A stretch of DNA of 28,588 nt from Methanocorpusculum sp. (GTDB lineage: Archaea > Halobacteriota > Methanomicrobia > Methanomicrobiales > Methanocorpusculaceae), in assembly GCA_029987245.1 (NCBI GenBank), contig DALTWG010000016.1:1-28588 (forward strand), given 5' to 3'. The notes beneath the pieces are model-generated. The model did not search any database. It was not told where the DNA came from and saw nothing but the letters and a program-made list of their open reading frames with translations. Below are positions 1 to 7,301 of this stretch, piece by piece; the first letter of the stretch is position 1, and the number at the start of each line of letters is the position of its first letter. A program made the translations under genes and the position numbers.

Positions 1-1
1 A

Positions 2-277
2 CCGGCAAAGCCCGCTGAAGCAGTGGAAGCGCCGAAGGAAAAAGTGCCGGAGGCAGAACCCGAACCCGCACCGGCAAAGCCCGCTGAAGCAGTGAAAACG
101 CCGCAGGAAAAAGTGCCGGTGGCAAAACCCGAACCCGCACCGGCAAAGCCCGCTGAAGCAGTGAAAACACCGCAGGAAAAAGTGCCGGAGGCAGAACCCG
201 AACCCGCACCGGCAAAGCCTGCAAAAGCAGCGGAAGTGCCGAAGGAAAAAGTGCCGGAGGCAGAACCTGAGCCTGCC
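2..277 (+). repeat. 69-bp in-frame tandem repeat, four copies
   Basis: Copies begin at 2, 71, 140 and 209, exactly 69 bp apart, each encoding a 23-residue Pro/Ala/Glu/Lys unit. A degenerate partial copy follows at 278. The units are nearly identical at nucleotide level (shared start CCGGCAAAGCC), which suggests recent duplication or homogenisation. The array probably continues upstream of the window. Confidence 0.9.
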
Positions 278-1744
278 GCAAAACCTGAAGCAGAAAAACC
301 TCTCTTCGACTCAAGCAAATATTCAGCAGATGCGCTCCTTATGCGGCTTGGCATAGGAAAAGATGACAAAATTAAACCGGAACCGTCTTCTGCTCCGACC
401 GCCGGAAAAATAACGCCGGAAAAAGAAGAAAAAACCAAACCGGAAACAGAGGCAGAAGTAAAACCGGAAGCAAAACCGGTACCGGAAACACCGGTACGCA
501 GGAAAAATATTGTCATCCCCGAAGCGCCGAAAAGCATCCTTTCTGCAGAAGAAATAGATAAAATCCTCAAAGCTGACAAAGAAAAACGCAGCGCTGGACT
601 GGCTGCCCTGCAGCAGGCAGAAGCCGCACAAAAAGCCGCCGGGGAAGAGCGCAGCCGCGAAATCGATGCAAAACGCGCGGCAAGAATCGAGGCGGGACGC
701 CGGAAAAAAGAAGCCGACGCAAGAGCCAAAGCAGAAAAAGAGGCAAGAGAAGAGGCGGAATACCAGCGCCTCCTTGCAGAACAAAAAGAACGCGATAAAG
801 CCGCGCGCATCGCATGGGAAGCATTTGATAAAAAGCAGAAAGCAGAAGACGCGCGCCTTGCAGCCGAACGCGAAGCAAAGAAAAAAGAAGCCGCGCGAAA
901 AGCACGTATTGCAGAAAAACGCGCCCTGACTGCAAAAAAGGTAGAAGAAGACTACCCCGCACTCCTGGCTGAAAAAGAGGCGCGCGAGGCAGAAGCAAAA
1001 AAGGCCTGGGAAGAATACGAGGAAATGCAGCGCCGCGAGGCAGAAAAGCGCGCTGCAGAACTTGAGGCAAAGCGTAAAGCTGCCGAGCGCGACGAGCGTT
1101 TAAGACAGGAAGCCGAAAAACGCAAAGCGCAGTATGCGGCTCTTCTTGCGCGCGAAGCAAAGTGGAAAGAAGAAGAAGAAGCAGCGAAAAAACTGCAGAT
1201 TGACGAAATAAAGCGCGCGGAAAACAAAGCAAGACTTGCGGCGCTCCAGAAAGACTGGGAGAAAAAAGAGGAAGCACGCATCAGAGACGACGCGGATGCG
1301 CGCAGACGCGAAACGGGTAAGCGCAGACTCGCTGAAGAGGAGGCAAAACAGAAAACTGATGCTGAAGCCAAAGCAAAGCGTGTTGACGAAGACAGAAAGC
1401 GGTTCCTGGAAGAAAAACGTCTCAGGCTGGAAGTCATTGAAAGCAGGGAAGCGGTCTTAAAAGAAAAAGATGACGTCATCCGCCAGAAAGAGGCAAACCT
1501 CGCAATGATAGAGGCTGATTTTGCGAAACGCGAAAAGTTAATCGCCGATCGCGAAAAAACGCTCAAAGAAAGAGAAGAATTCCAGACGCTCAGGGAACAG
1601 GCAATTGATGAGGAAAAAGACCTCATTAAATACATGGAAGAAATCTTAAGCCGCAAAGAGGAGCGCCTCAGACTCAAAGAGGATCTTTTGAAAGCAAAAG
1701 AAGATGACCTTGCAAAAAGAAAGCGTGAACTGACAGACAACTGA
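2..1744 (+). CDS. Lys/Glu/Ala-rich coiled-coil protein with N-terminal Pro/Ala/Glu repeats (5' partial)
   Basis: The reading frame is open from base 2, so the gene begins left of the window and the GTG at 23 is only an internal valine codon. The first ~95 visible residues are a Pro/Ala/Glu/Lys tract built from 23-residue repeats (phrases such as PAKPAEAV and EKVPEAEPEPA). A short less biased linker follows (containing LLMRLGIGKDD), then a second charged linker. From about residue 175 to the end the protein is an almost uninterrupted, highly charged helix of Lys, Glu, Arg and Ala, ending in LKRE-type heptads (AKEDDLAKRKRELTDN). There is no membrane segment, cysteine or enzymatic motif in the visible part. 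I do not recognise a family. A long extended coiled coil with a flexible spacer suggests a structural, scaffold or filament-like role, but that is inference. A T-rich tract follows the stop. Confidence 0.8.
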   Translation, partial: PAKPAEAVEAPKEKVPEAEPEPAPAKPAEAVKTPQEKVPVAKPEPAPAKPAEAVKTPQEKVPEAEPEPAPAKPAKAAEVPKEKVPEAEPEPAAKPEAEKPLFDSSKYSADALLMRLGIGKDDKIKPEPSSAPTAGKITPEKEEKTKPETEAEVKPEAKPVPETPVRRKNIVIPEAPKSILSAEEIDKILKADKEKRSAGLAALQQAEAAQKAAGEERSREIDAKRAARIEAGRRKKEADARAKAEKEAREEAEYQRLLAEQKERDKAARIAWEAFDKKQKAEDARLAAEREAKKKEAARKARIAEKRALTAKKVEEDYPALLAEKEAREAEAKKAWEEYEEMQRREAEKRAAELEAKRKAAERDERLRQEAEKRKAQYAALLAREAKWKEEEEAAKKLQIDEIKRAENKARLAALQKDWEKKEEARIRDDADARRRETGKRRLAEEEAKQKTDAEAKAKRVDEDRKRFLEEKRLRLEVIESREAVLKEKDDVIRQKEANLAMIEADFAKREKLIADREKTLKEREEFQTLREQAIDEEKDLIKYMEEILSRKEERLRLKEDLLKAKEDDLAKRKRELTDN

Positions 1745-1762
1745 TTTTTCTTTTCTTCTTTT
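1745..1762 (+). terminator. Pyrimidine-rich terminator after coiled-coil gene
   Basis: An uninterrupted T/C tract with several T runs starts directly behind the stop codon, without a strong hairpin. Archaeal RNA polymerase terminates at such U-rich tracts. Confidence 0.5.
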
Positions 1763-1770
1763 CCACATCT

Positions 1771-1779
1771 CTATATACC
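1771..1779 (+). promoter_or_regulatory. TATA box for the aminotransferase gene
   Basis: CTATATACC is centred about 28 nt before the ATG at 1803. Transcription would then start at or next to the ATG, giving a leaderless mRNA. No Shine-Dalgarno sequence is visible before that ATG. Confidence 0.5.
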
Positions 1780-1802
1780 ATCAAAGACAGATTTATAATC
1801 AC

Positions 1803-2933
1803 ATGTTGCCTCTTTCAGAAAACATTGCTAACGTCCCGCCCTCGGCGACGATGGCAATGAACAATAAATCCAAAGAGATGATTGCACAAGGGATAGATGT
1901 AATCAGTCTCGCCGTCGGCGAGCCGGATTTTGCAACCCCTGCGCACATTACCCAGGCCGCAATTGACGCTCTCAGCCGCGGTGAAACCCATTATGCGCCT
2001 TCACGCGGTATTCCGCAGCTTACCAAAGCAATTGCAGAAAAACTTGCAAAAGACAACGGTCTTGCCTATCAGCAGAACCAGATTTTAGTCACCTCCGGCG
2101 CAAAAGACGCCATCCGCATCACGATGAACGCGGTCTTAAACCCCGGTGACGAAGTCATCATTCTTGACCCGGCCTGGGTTTCCTATGACCCTGCGATCAG
2201 AATCGCACGCGGCGTCCCGGTGCACCACAAACTCAATGCGGAGTTCCAGGTCGACGAATCCCTGTTTGACGCAGTTACTGACAAGACCAAGATGATTATT
2301 GTCAATTCCCCGTCGAATCCTACCGGTTCCGTTCTTGCACGCTCATCGCTAAGAATTATCGCCGATGCCTGCATTGACCATGATTTATACTGCATGTCGG
2401 ATGAAATTTATGAAAAACTCGTCTACGGCAAGGAACACATCTCTATCGGGTCTCTTTCAGACATGCTTGAGCGCACTATCACCATCAACGGCTTTTCGAA
2501 AGCCTATGCCATGACCGGCTGGAGACTCGGCTATGCTGCAGCGCCGGCAAATGTCATTGCCTCCATGGATAAAGTAATGCAGCATTCAGTGGGCAATGTA
2601 ACCACATTCTCGCAGTGGGGCGGCGTTGCAGCCCTTTGCGGCGACCAGAAATGCGTAAGCGACATGGCGCGCGAGTTTGAGGCGCGCAAAAAATATGTCA
2701 TCGGGCGTCTGGCATCGCTTGGTCTTGCAACCGCGCCGGCTGAAGGTGCGTTCTATGCGTTTATCAATGTCGGCGGAGACGATGCAAAAATTGCGGAGAA
2801 ATGGCTTGAAGAAGCGCACGTTGCAGCAACCCCGGGCTTTGCATTCGGCGCGCCCGGTTGGATTCGCATTTCCTATGCAGCTTCCATGGAAAGACTTGCC
2901 GAAGCGCTTGACAGAATAGAAAAGGTTCTCTGA
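1803..2933 (+). CDS. Class I/II pyridoxal-phosphate aminotransferase (aspartate aminotransferase type)
   Basis: This 376-residue fold-type I aminotransferase probably transfers an amino group between aspartate or another amino acid and 2-oxoglutarate in the cytoplasm. Visible hallmarks in order are the N-terminal LAVGEPDF (residues 36-43) that closes over substrate, the PLP-phosphate region LVTSGAKDAI, NSPSNPTG (168-175) with the ring-contacting Asn, SDEIYEKLVY (199-208) with the Asp that pairs to the pyridine nitrogen, the Schiff-base lysine K233 in GFSKAYAMTGWRLGY, and a C-terminal Arg in GWIRISYA for the substrate carboxylate. Length is normal for the family. The exact amino acid specificity cannot be read from the sequence. 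A Trm112-like gene follows 11 nt after the stop and may be co-transcribed. Confidence 0.93.
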   Translation: MLPLSENIANVPPSATMAMNNKSKEMIAQGIDVISLAVGEPDFATPAHITQAAIDALSRGETHYAPSRGIPQLTKAIAEKLAKDNGLAYQQNQILVTSGAKDAIRITMNAVLNPGDEVIILDPAWVSYDPAIRIARGVPVHHKLNAEFQVDESLFDAVTDKTKMIIVNSPSNPTGSVLARSSLRIIADACIDHDLYCMSDEIYEKLVYGKEHISIGSLSDMLERTITINGFSKAYAMTGWRLGYAAAPANVIASMDKVMQHSVGNVTTFSQWGGVAALCGDQKCVSDMAREFEARKKYVIGRLASLGLATAPAEGAFYAFINVGGDDAKIAEKWLEEAHVAATPGFAFGAPGWIRISYAASMERLAEALDRIEKVL

Positions 2934-2944
2934 AAGGAATTCCA

Positions 2945-3118
2945 ATGCAGCGTTCACTTCTTGATATAATCTGCTGTCCGGCATGTAGAGGAAGTTTTAT
3001 ACTCTCAGAAAATAAGGTTAATGATACAGAAATAGTGGAAGGTTTGCTCACCTGTACAAAGTGCGGAACCAGATATCCCATATCAGACGGTATTGCAAAT
3101 CTTCTTCCGAAAACCTGA
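2945..3118 (+). CDS. Trm112-like methyltransferase activator, 57 aa
   Basis: This short gene encodes 57 residues with the Trm112/YcaR pattern: N-terminal LLDIICCPACRGSF, a spacer, then LLTCTKCGTRYPI and SDGIANLLP. The two CxxC-type pairs (CCPAC and CTKC) would form a zinc knuckle, and the closing YPI..GI..LLP phrase is typical. In archaea and eukaryotes Trm112 is a partner that stabilises or activates several SAM-dependent methyltransferases acting on tRNA, rRNA and release factor. The ATG is preceded by AAAGGAA as a plausible ribosome binding site and lies 11 nt after the aminotransferase stop. A METTL5-like methyltransferase, a known class of Trm112 client, is encoded at 14442-15029. Function is inferred from motif and length. 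Confidence 0.8.
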   Translation: MQRSLLDIICCPACRGSFILSENKVNDTEIVEGLLTCTKCGTRYPISDGIANLLPKT

Positions 3119-3142
3119 GGCACACAAAAAAGGTATATAAAA

Positions 3143-3712
3143 ATGGCAATAGTAGAAATCCAGTTGAACAGGCTTGGTATCAACTCGCTTGAAATCTCGG
3201 CAGATGCTGTCGAGGTAAGCACGGGTACCACGCTTCATGTGAAAATTACCAACTACGGCGCGCCTACGCATGCAACGCTGAAGACCAGCGGGGCTGAGTA
3301 TACGCCGTTTACATATGATAATCTCTATGTGGACTCCGAATCGGAGATTCGGGTCCCGATTCTTGCAGGGGCTCCGGCAGGTTCCTTTGAGATGCAGGTT
3401 ATCTGCGGTTACGGTATGCGCCGGTCGGCTTTCACCGTGACGGTGTTCAGAAATGAAGCACCGGGAGCGGGTGATGACGAGGCTGCCGGTGAGGGTAAGC
3501 AAAAACCCGAGAAGATTGTGGTTCCGGTTGAAACCGCGAAGAAAATTACGCCGGGAATTGTTGCGGTAAATCTTATCGCACCGGTTCTCGGCCTGGTGCT
3601 GCTTATCTTATGGATTTGTCTGCCGTACTCGGTGGATACGGTTGTAATGGCGGTGATTTTGTATGTAATCATGCTCATCGGCATTATTATTACATGGCGG
3701 ACAATCCGCTGA
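3143..3712 (+). CDS. Unknown membrane-anchored protein, beta-rich N-terminal domain plus two C-terminal membrane segments
   Basis: This 189-residue protein has no signal peptide. Residues ~1-105 read as a beta-sandwich-like domain (alternating polar and hydrophobic stretches such as TLHVKITNYG and SFEMQVICGYGMRRSAFTVTVF). A Gly/Asp/Glu/Lys linker follows, then two hydrophobic segments at about 134-157 and 163-184 joined by a short turn, ending in WRTIR. The N-terminal domain resembles CARDB-like sandwich domains in character only. It starts 24 nt after the Trm112-like gene; the spacer contains AAAAAGG and TATATAAAA, so it may have its own promoter or ribosome binding site. I do not recognise a function. 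Confidence 0.8.
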   Translation: MAIVEIQLNRLGINSLEISADAVEVSTGTTLHVKITNYGAPTHATLKTSGAEYTPFTYDNLYVDSESEIRVPILAGAPAGSFEMQVICGYGMRRSAFTVTVFRNEAPGAGDDEAAGEGKQKPEKIVVPVETAKKITPGIVAVNLIAPVLGLVLLILWICLPYSVDTVVMAVILYVIMLIGIIITWRTIR

Positions 3713-3736
3713 TTATTTTTTCCCGGTTTTTTTTTC
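3713..3736 (+). terminator. T-rich terminator after the membrane protein gene
   Basis: Two T runs (one of about six and one of nine T) separated by CCCGG follow directly on the stop codon region, which fits an archaeal U-tract terminator. Confidence 0.5.
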
Positions 3737-3857
3737 AGCACACAACTGGATTTCTCTTTGCAATCTGAATTTGACAGTTGAGCCTATCTCATTTTAGTGA
3801 ATAGAAAAAGTTAGGTGCATTTTTGGCGTGTCTCTTAACTCGTCATTCCAACACGGA

Positions 3858-3907
3858 ATCGCAAGCCAAAGGCTTGCTCAACGCCTTGGTCGCAAGCTCC
3901 CGCGGCG
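3858..3907 (+). repeat. Hairpin repeat family, copy C
   Basis: The copy starts ATCG, continues with a perfect 7-bp hairpin GCAAGCC-AAA-GGCTTGC, then TCAACGCCTTGGTCGC and GCTCCCGCGGCG. The flanks match the copies at 24071 and 24165 while the stem sequence is different yet still paired. Confidence 0.65.
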
Positions 3908-3950
3908 AATTCACCACGGACATCACCACGGAAAACACGGAAAACACAAA

Positions 3951-3996
3951 ATCGCACGGCAGAGCCGTGCTCAACCCTTCGGCTAAAGCCTCAGGG
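3951..3996 (+). repeat. Hairpin repeat family, copy D (diverged)
   Basis: The copy starts ATCG, then a perfect 7-bp hairpin GCACGGC-AGA-GCCGTGC and TCAACCCTTCGG. The 3' part has drifted from the CTCCCGCGGGG seen in the other copies. Confidence 0.5.
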
Positions 3997-4288
3997 AATT
4001 CAACGGAATTCACGGAATCAACGGTTGATGATTGGCTAAAATGCAATTTCTTCTGTGTTTTCTGTTGATTTCTCTATTTCCGTGTTTTCTGTGGTGATTT
4101 CCGTGGTGATGTCTGTGTAGGCATTACGATTTAAGCGACACAGCCAAAAATCCAACTGTCAAATTTGGGTTGCAAAACCCCGCCATAAACCACCGGCGAA
4201 TATATTCGCCGCAGCAAATCCCCGCCGCCCCAAAACGCACTTATCCTTATTTTTATTACATTGCGGCGCCCATATCTTATTAGTATAG

Positions 4289-5503
4289 ATGTCTAAACAA
4301 ATCAAAGACCCGGTGCACGGCTACATTGAAGTCCCGGATGAACTGGTGCCCCTCCTGGATGCACAGATTGTGCAGCGGCTGCACTACATCAAGCAGCTTG
4401 GATTTGCCTATCTTGTCTATCCCGGAGCAAACCACACACGCTTTGAACATTCCATTGGTGCAATGCATCTGGCGGGGAGGCTTGCACGGACGCTTGGTCT
4501 GGAAAAAGACGAGACACTGCTTGTTCAGACAGCAGGGCTTCTCCATGATGTCGGTCACGGGCCGTTTTCGCATGCAAGCGAACGGCTTGCCGACTCTTTC
4601 AGTGCATTTTCACATGATGAAATATGCAGCCTGCTTGAAAATGACGCGGAGGTCGCCTTGATTCTCGAGGAAAACGGTACAGGCGCAAAAGAGATTGCCG
4701 ATATTGTTGCCGGCCGTCACGCTCTTGCCTCGATTATTCACGGCGACCTTGATGTTGACCGGATGGATTATCTGTTGCGCGATGCGCATTACACCGGAGT
4801 CCCGTACGGCACCCTTGATGCGGGAAGGCTGATTCATTCGCTGGTAAACACAAGCGAGGGGCTCGCAGTAAAAGAAAGCGGGATTGCAGCAGCCGAGTCG
4901 CTTCTGATAGCCAGAACTCTTATGGGTCCTTCGGTCTATTATCATCATGTAAGCAGAATTGCAGAGGAGATGTTTCTTTCAGCCGGCAAATCCGCGCTTG
5001 ACGCGGATGCAGCACCGGCATTTCTGCGCATGGATGACATTTCCGCAACCGCGTATCTTATGAACGCAGGCGGGCTTTCGCGGGAGTTAATGACGCGGAT
5101 TCATACGCGCCGCATCTATAAGCGTGCGGTGTATGCAAGCCGCGAAATGGTTGACATGGTGCATTTTTCCGCACTCGGCGCTTTTGAAAAAGAACGCCTG
5201 CACCAGGCAATCTGCGATGCGGCTAACGCGGCGCCGGAACAGGTTATCCTGGATATCCCGCCTATTCGAAAAGAGATGCGGATGCAGATTCAGATTGCAA
5301 ACGGGCATTCGCTTGTCTCTTTTGAAGATATGGCGCCGCTGTTATCCATCATGAACAATGTGCGTGCAGGCCAGTGGCGTCTTGGCGTCTACTGTCCTGC
5401 GGAACTGCGCGACGCGGTCGGCAAAGCCGCCCGCGAAATTCTGCATGTCAGAAAACCAAGTAGACAAAATACTTTAAGCGATGTAACGGCAGGTGAACTA
5501 TGA
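4289..5503 (+). CDS. HD-domain metal-dependent phosphohydrolase
   Basis: The 404-residue protein carries the HD-superfamily metal site: H54 in RFEHSIGAMHLA, H86-D87 in GLLHDVGHGPFSH, and a later Asp in HGDLDVDRMDYLLRDA. The N-terminal IKDPVHGYIEVP is typical of the dGTPase-like COG1078 group, which removes phosphate groups from nucleotides or related compounds; the substrate here is not known. The chosen ATG gives the usual N-terminus, and A/T-rich TATA-like sequence lies about 30 nt upstream. Its last four bases overlap the ubiX start (ATGA), so it heads the operon containing UbiX, UbiD and AcnX. That placement suggests a link to prenyl-phosphate or flavin metabolism, but this is inference. 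Confidence 0.9.
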   Translation: MSKQIKDPVHGYIEVPDELVPLLDAQIVQRLHYIKQLGFAYLVYPGANHTRFEHSIGAMHLAGRLARTLGLEKDETLLVQTAGLLHDVGHGPFSHASERLADSFSAFSHDEICSLLENDAEVALILEENGTGAKEIADIVAGRHALASIIHGDLDVDRMDYLLRDAHYTGVPYGTLDAGRLIHSLVNTSEGLAVKESGIAAAESLLIARTLMGPSVYYHHVSRIAEEMFLSAGKSALDADAAPAFLRMDDISATAYLMNAGGLSRELMTRIHTRRIYKRAVYASREMVDMVHFSALGAFEKERLHQAICDAANAAPEQVILDIPPIRKEMRMQIQIANGHSLVSFEDMAPLLSIMNNVRAGQWRLGVYCPAELRDAVGKAAREILHVRKPSRQNTLSDVTAGEL

Positions 5504-6036
5504 AACTGGTAATCGGTATAACCGGCGGTTCGGGAATTATTTATGCAAAACGGCTGCTTGAAGCGGTGCCAAAGGACGTCGAGGTGTTTCTTGTCATATC
5601 CGACCTGGGAAGAAAAGTCGCCGCAATTGAAGGAGTCGACTTAAGCACCTATAAAACAATCGAAAACAATGATCTGGAAGCAGAAATTGCAAGCGGCTCG
5701 TTTTTATTCGACGCCATGGTTGTTGTCCCCTGTTCAATGAAAAGTCTTGCACAGATTGCACACGGTCTTTCAGACACCTTAATCGCCCGTGCGGCCGATG
5801 TCTGCTTAAAAGAGCGGCGCCCGCTCATTTTAGTGCCGCGCGAGACGCCGTATTCGCGGGTGCATCTGACCAATATGCTTGCAGCCCATGACGCGGGAGC
5901 CGTAATTATGCCTGCGTCACCGCCGTTTTACACACATCCGGCGACTGTAAACGACCTTGTTGACACTGTTGTTGCGAGAATTTTAGACCACTGCAAAATT
6001 GAACACACTATTTCCTCACGCTGGAGAGAACAATGA
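5500..6036 (+). CDS. ubiX: UbiX-type flavin prenyltransferase
   Basis: The 178-residue protein is a UbiX/Pad1 flavoprotein. It joins a dimethylallyl group to FMN to make prenylated FMN, the cofactor of UbiD decarboxylases. Hallmarks are the N-terminal flavin-binding ITGGSGIIYAKRLL, the central VVVPCSMKSLAQIAHG, RAADVCLKERRPLILVPRETPYS and MPASPPFY. Length is standard. It starts on an ATGA overlap with the HD gene and ends on an ATGA overlap with the ubiD-like gene, so the three are translationally coupled. The direct adjacency to its client decarboxylase supports the assignment. Confidence 0.95.
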   Translation: MKLVIGITGGSGIIYAKRLLEAVPKDVEVFLVISDLGRKVAAIEGVDLSTYKTIENNDLEAEIASGSFLFDAMVVVPCSMKSLAQIAHGLSDTLIARAADVCLKERRPLILVPRETPYSRVHLTNMLAAHDAGAVIMPASPPFYTHPATVNDLVDTVVARILDHCKIEHTISSRWREQ

Positions 6037-7271
6037 GAAATTTTATTGAAAAAATGAAATCCGCCGGTCTTGTTGAGACCGTGACAGAGCCGACATCGGC
6101 AAATCTGGAAGCAGCGCGCAAAGCCTTTGGCGCAGAAAAAATGCTGCTGTTTGAAAACCTTGACGGCCGCAGATGCGTGATGAACACCGTTTTTGACCGC
6201 AAATCACTTGCGATTGCCCTGAATATTCCGGAAACAGAAATAGTCAGGCGCCTTGCAAAAGCGACTTTTTCCGGAACCGTTCGCGAGGCGGGCGAACTTG
6301 CATTTGCAAAACCGGATCTCTTCGCGCTTCCGATTCTCAAACACTTCCCCAAAGACGGCGGAAACTACATTACCGCCGGTGTGGTCTTCAGCGCTTTTGA
6401 CGGCGTGGAAAACGCTTCAATTCACCGCCTGATGGTAAAAGACGCAACGCATCTGGTCGGAAGAATTGTTGAAGGCCGCCACACCGATAAACTGATGAAA
6501 GCGGCATTTGCCAAAGGAGAACGCCTGCCGGTTGCAATCGCAATTGGCTGTCATCCGGCGGTTACGTTTGCCGCCTGCACCCGTGTTCCGGAAGGATGCG
6601 AAATGAAGTATGCCGCGGAAATTTTAGGGCACCCCCTTGGTGTATACAGGTGTCCGAACGGTATCTGTGTCCCTGATGCAGAAATTGTTCTTTACGGCTG
6701 GATTACACAGGACTCTGCAAAAGAAGGGCCGTTTGTTGATATTTCCGGCACGTATGACCCGGTCCGCATGCAGCCGGTGATTGAAATCGCCGGCATGTAT
6801 ACGAAACCGGACTACATTTACCATGCGTTAATTCCCGCCGGCGCAGAGCACAAAATGCTGATGGGCGCCCCGTATGAGCCGAGAATTTTCCAGGCCGTCT
6901 CTGCGGGCGTCAATGTAAAAGACGTGTACCTTACCAAAGGCGGTGCGGGATATTTCCATGCGGTCATACAAATCAAAAAAATGACCGAGGGAGACGCCAA
7001 AAATGCAATTATGGCGGCGTTCGGCGCCCATACCTCGCTGAAGCATGTTGTGGTCGTGGATGAAGACATTGATATCTACAATCCCGAAGACGTGGAATTT
7101 GCAATCGCAACCCGCGTGCGGGCGGATAAGGATATTTTAGTCATTTCCGGCGTGCGGGGCTCGTCTCTTGACCCCTGCCGCATCGGCGACGGGCTCAATG
7201 TAAAGGCAGGCGTTGACGCAACGTACCCCCTGGGCGAAGCGGAGAATTATATACGCGCGGAAATCAATTAA
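6033..7271 (+). CDS. UbiD-family decarboxylase, probable trans-anhydromevalonate 5-phosphate decarboxylase
   Basis: The 412-residue protein has UbiD-family features: DGGNYITAGVVF (108-119), NASIHRLMV with the conserved Arg region near 132, DAEIVLYG near 216-222, EGPFVDISG (231-239) and the C-terminal GVRGSSLDPCRIGDGLNVKA phrase. UbiD enzymes need prenyl-FMN, made by the overlapping ubiX product. In the archaeal mevalonate pathway described in Aeropyrum, a UbiD homologue decarboxylates trans-anhydromevalonate 5-phosphate to isopentenyl phosphate, and the neighbouring AcnX gene supplies the preceding dehydratase, so that role is the best call. In the catalytic E-GPFx-E element the second acid is Asp (E231, D236). 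Other UbiD substrates (aromatic acids) are less likely in this context. Confidence 0.9.
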   Translation: MRNFIEKMKSAGLVETVTEPTSANLEAARKAFGAEKMLLFENLDGRRCVMNTVFDRKSLAIALNIPETEIVRRLAKATFSGTVREAGELAFAKPDLFALPILKHFPKDGGNYITAGVVFSAFDGVENASIHRLMVKDATHLVGRIVEGRHTDKLMKAAFAKGERLPVAIAIGCHPAVTFAACTRVPEGCEMKYAAEILGHPLGVYRCPNGICVPDAEIVLYGWITQDSAKEGPFVDISGTYDPVRMQPVIEIAGMYTKPDYIYHALIPAGAEHKMLMGAPYEPRIFQAVSAGVNVKDVYLTKGGAGYFHAVIQIKKMTEGDAKNAIMAAFGAHTSLKHVVVVDEDIDIYNPEDVEFAIATRVRADKDILVISGVRGSSLDPCRIGDGLNVKAGVDATYPLGEAENYIRAEIN

Positions 7272-7301
7272 ATATACAGGAGTGTAAAACAGGAGTATAC
7301 A

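Larger units (their letters stand above)
3757..4176. mobile_element. MITE-like fold-back element in a gene-free region
   Basis: The 576 bp between genes (3713-4288) holds no credible coding region but has nested inverted repeats. The outer arms at 3757-3780 and 4153-4176 match at 21 of 24 positions when one is reverse-complemented. A second pair, 3817-3849 and 4120-4152, matches over ~33 bp with one shift. A third pair consists of CACCACGGA / GAAAACACGG phrases at ~3911-3947 and their complements at ~4076-4119. The left arm has 36 extra bases between pairs one and two. Two copies of a small hairpin repeat (3858, 3951) sit in the centre. No transposase and no clear target-site duplication are visible. 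The layout resembles a non-autonomous fold-back element, but mobility is inference. Confidence 0.6.

Noticed and set aside
952..1740. Long Ser/Ala/Arg-rich frame opposite the coiled-coil gene
   Set aside because: It is the antisense shadow of a Lys/Glu-rich coding sequence, a well-known artefact of such composition.
3823..4068. 81-codon open frame (and its antisense partner) in the fold-back element
   Set aside because: It is composed entirely of inverted-repeat and hairpin-repeat sequence and shows no protein-like composition.
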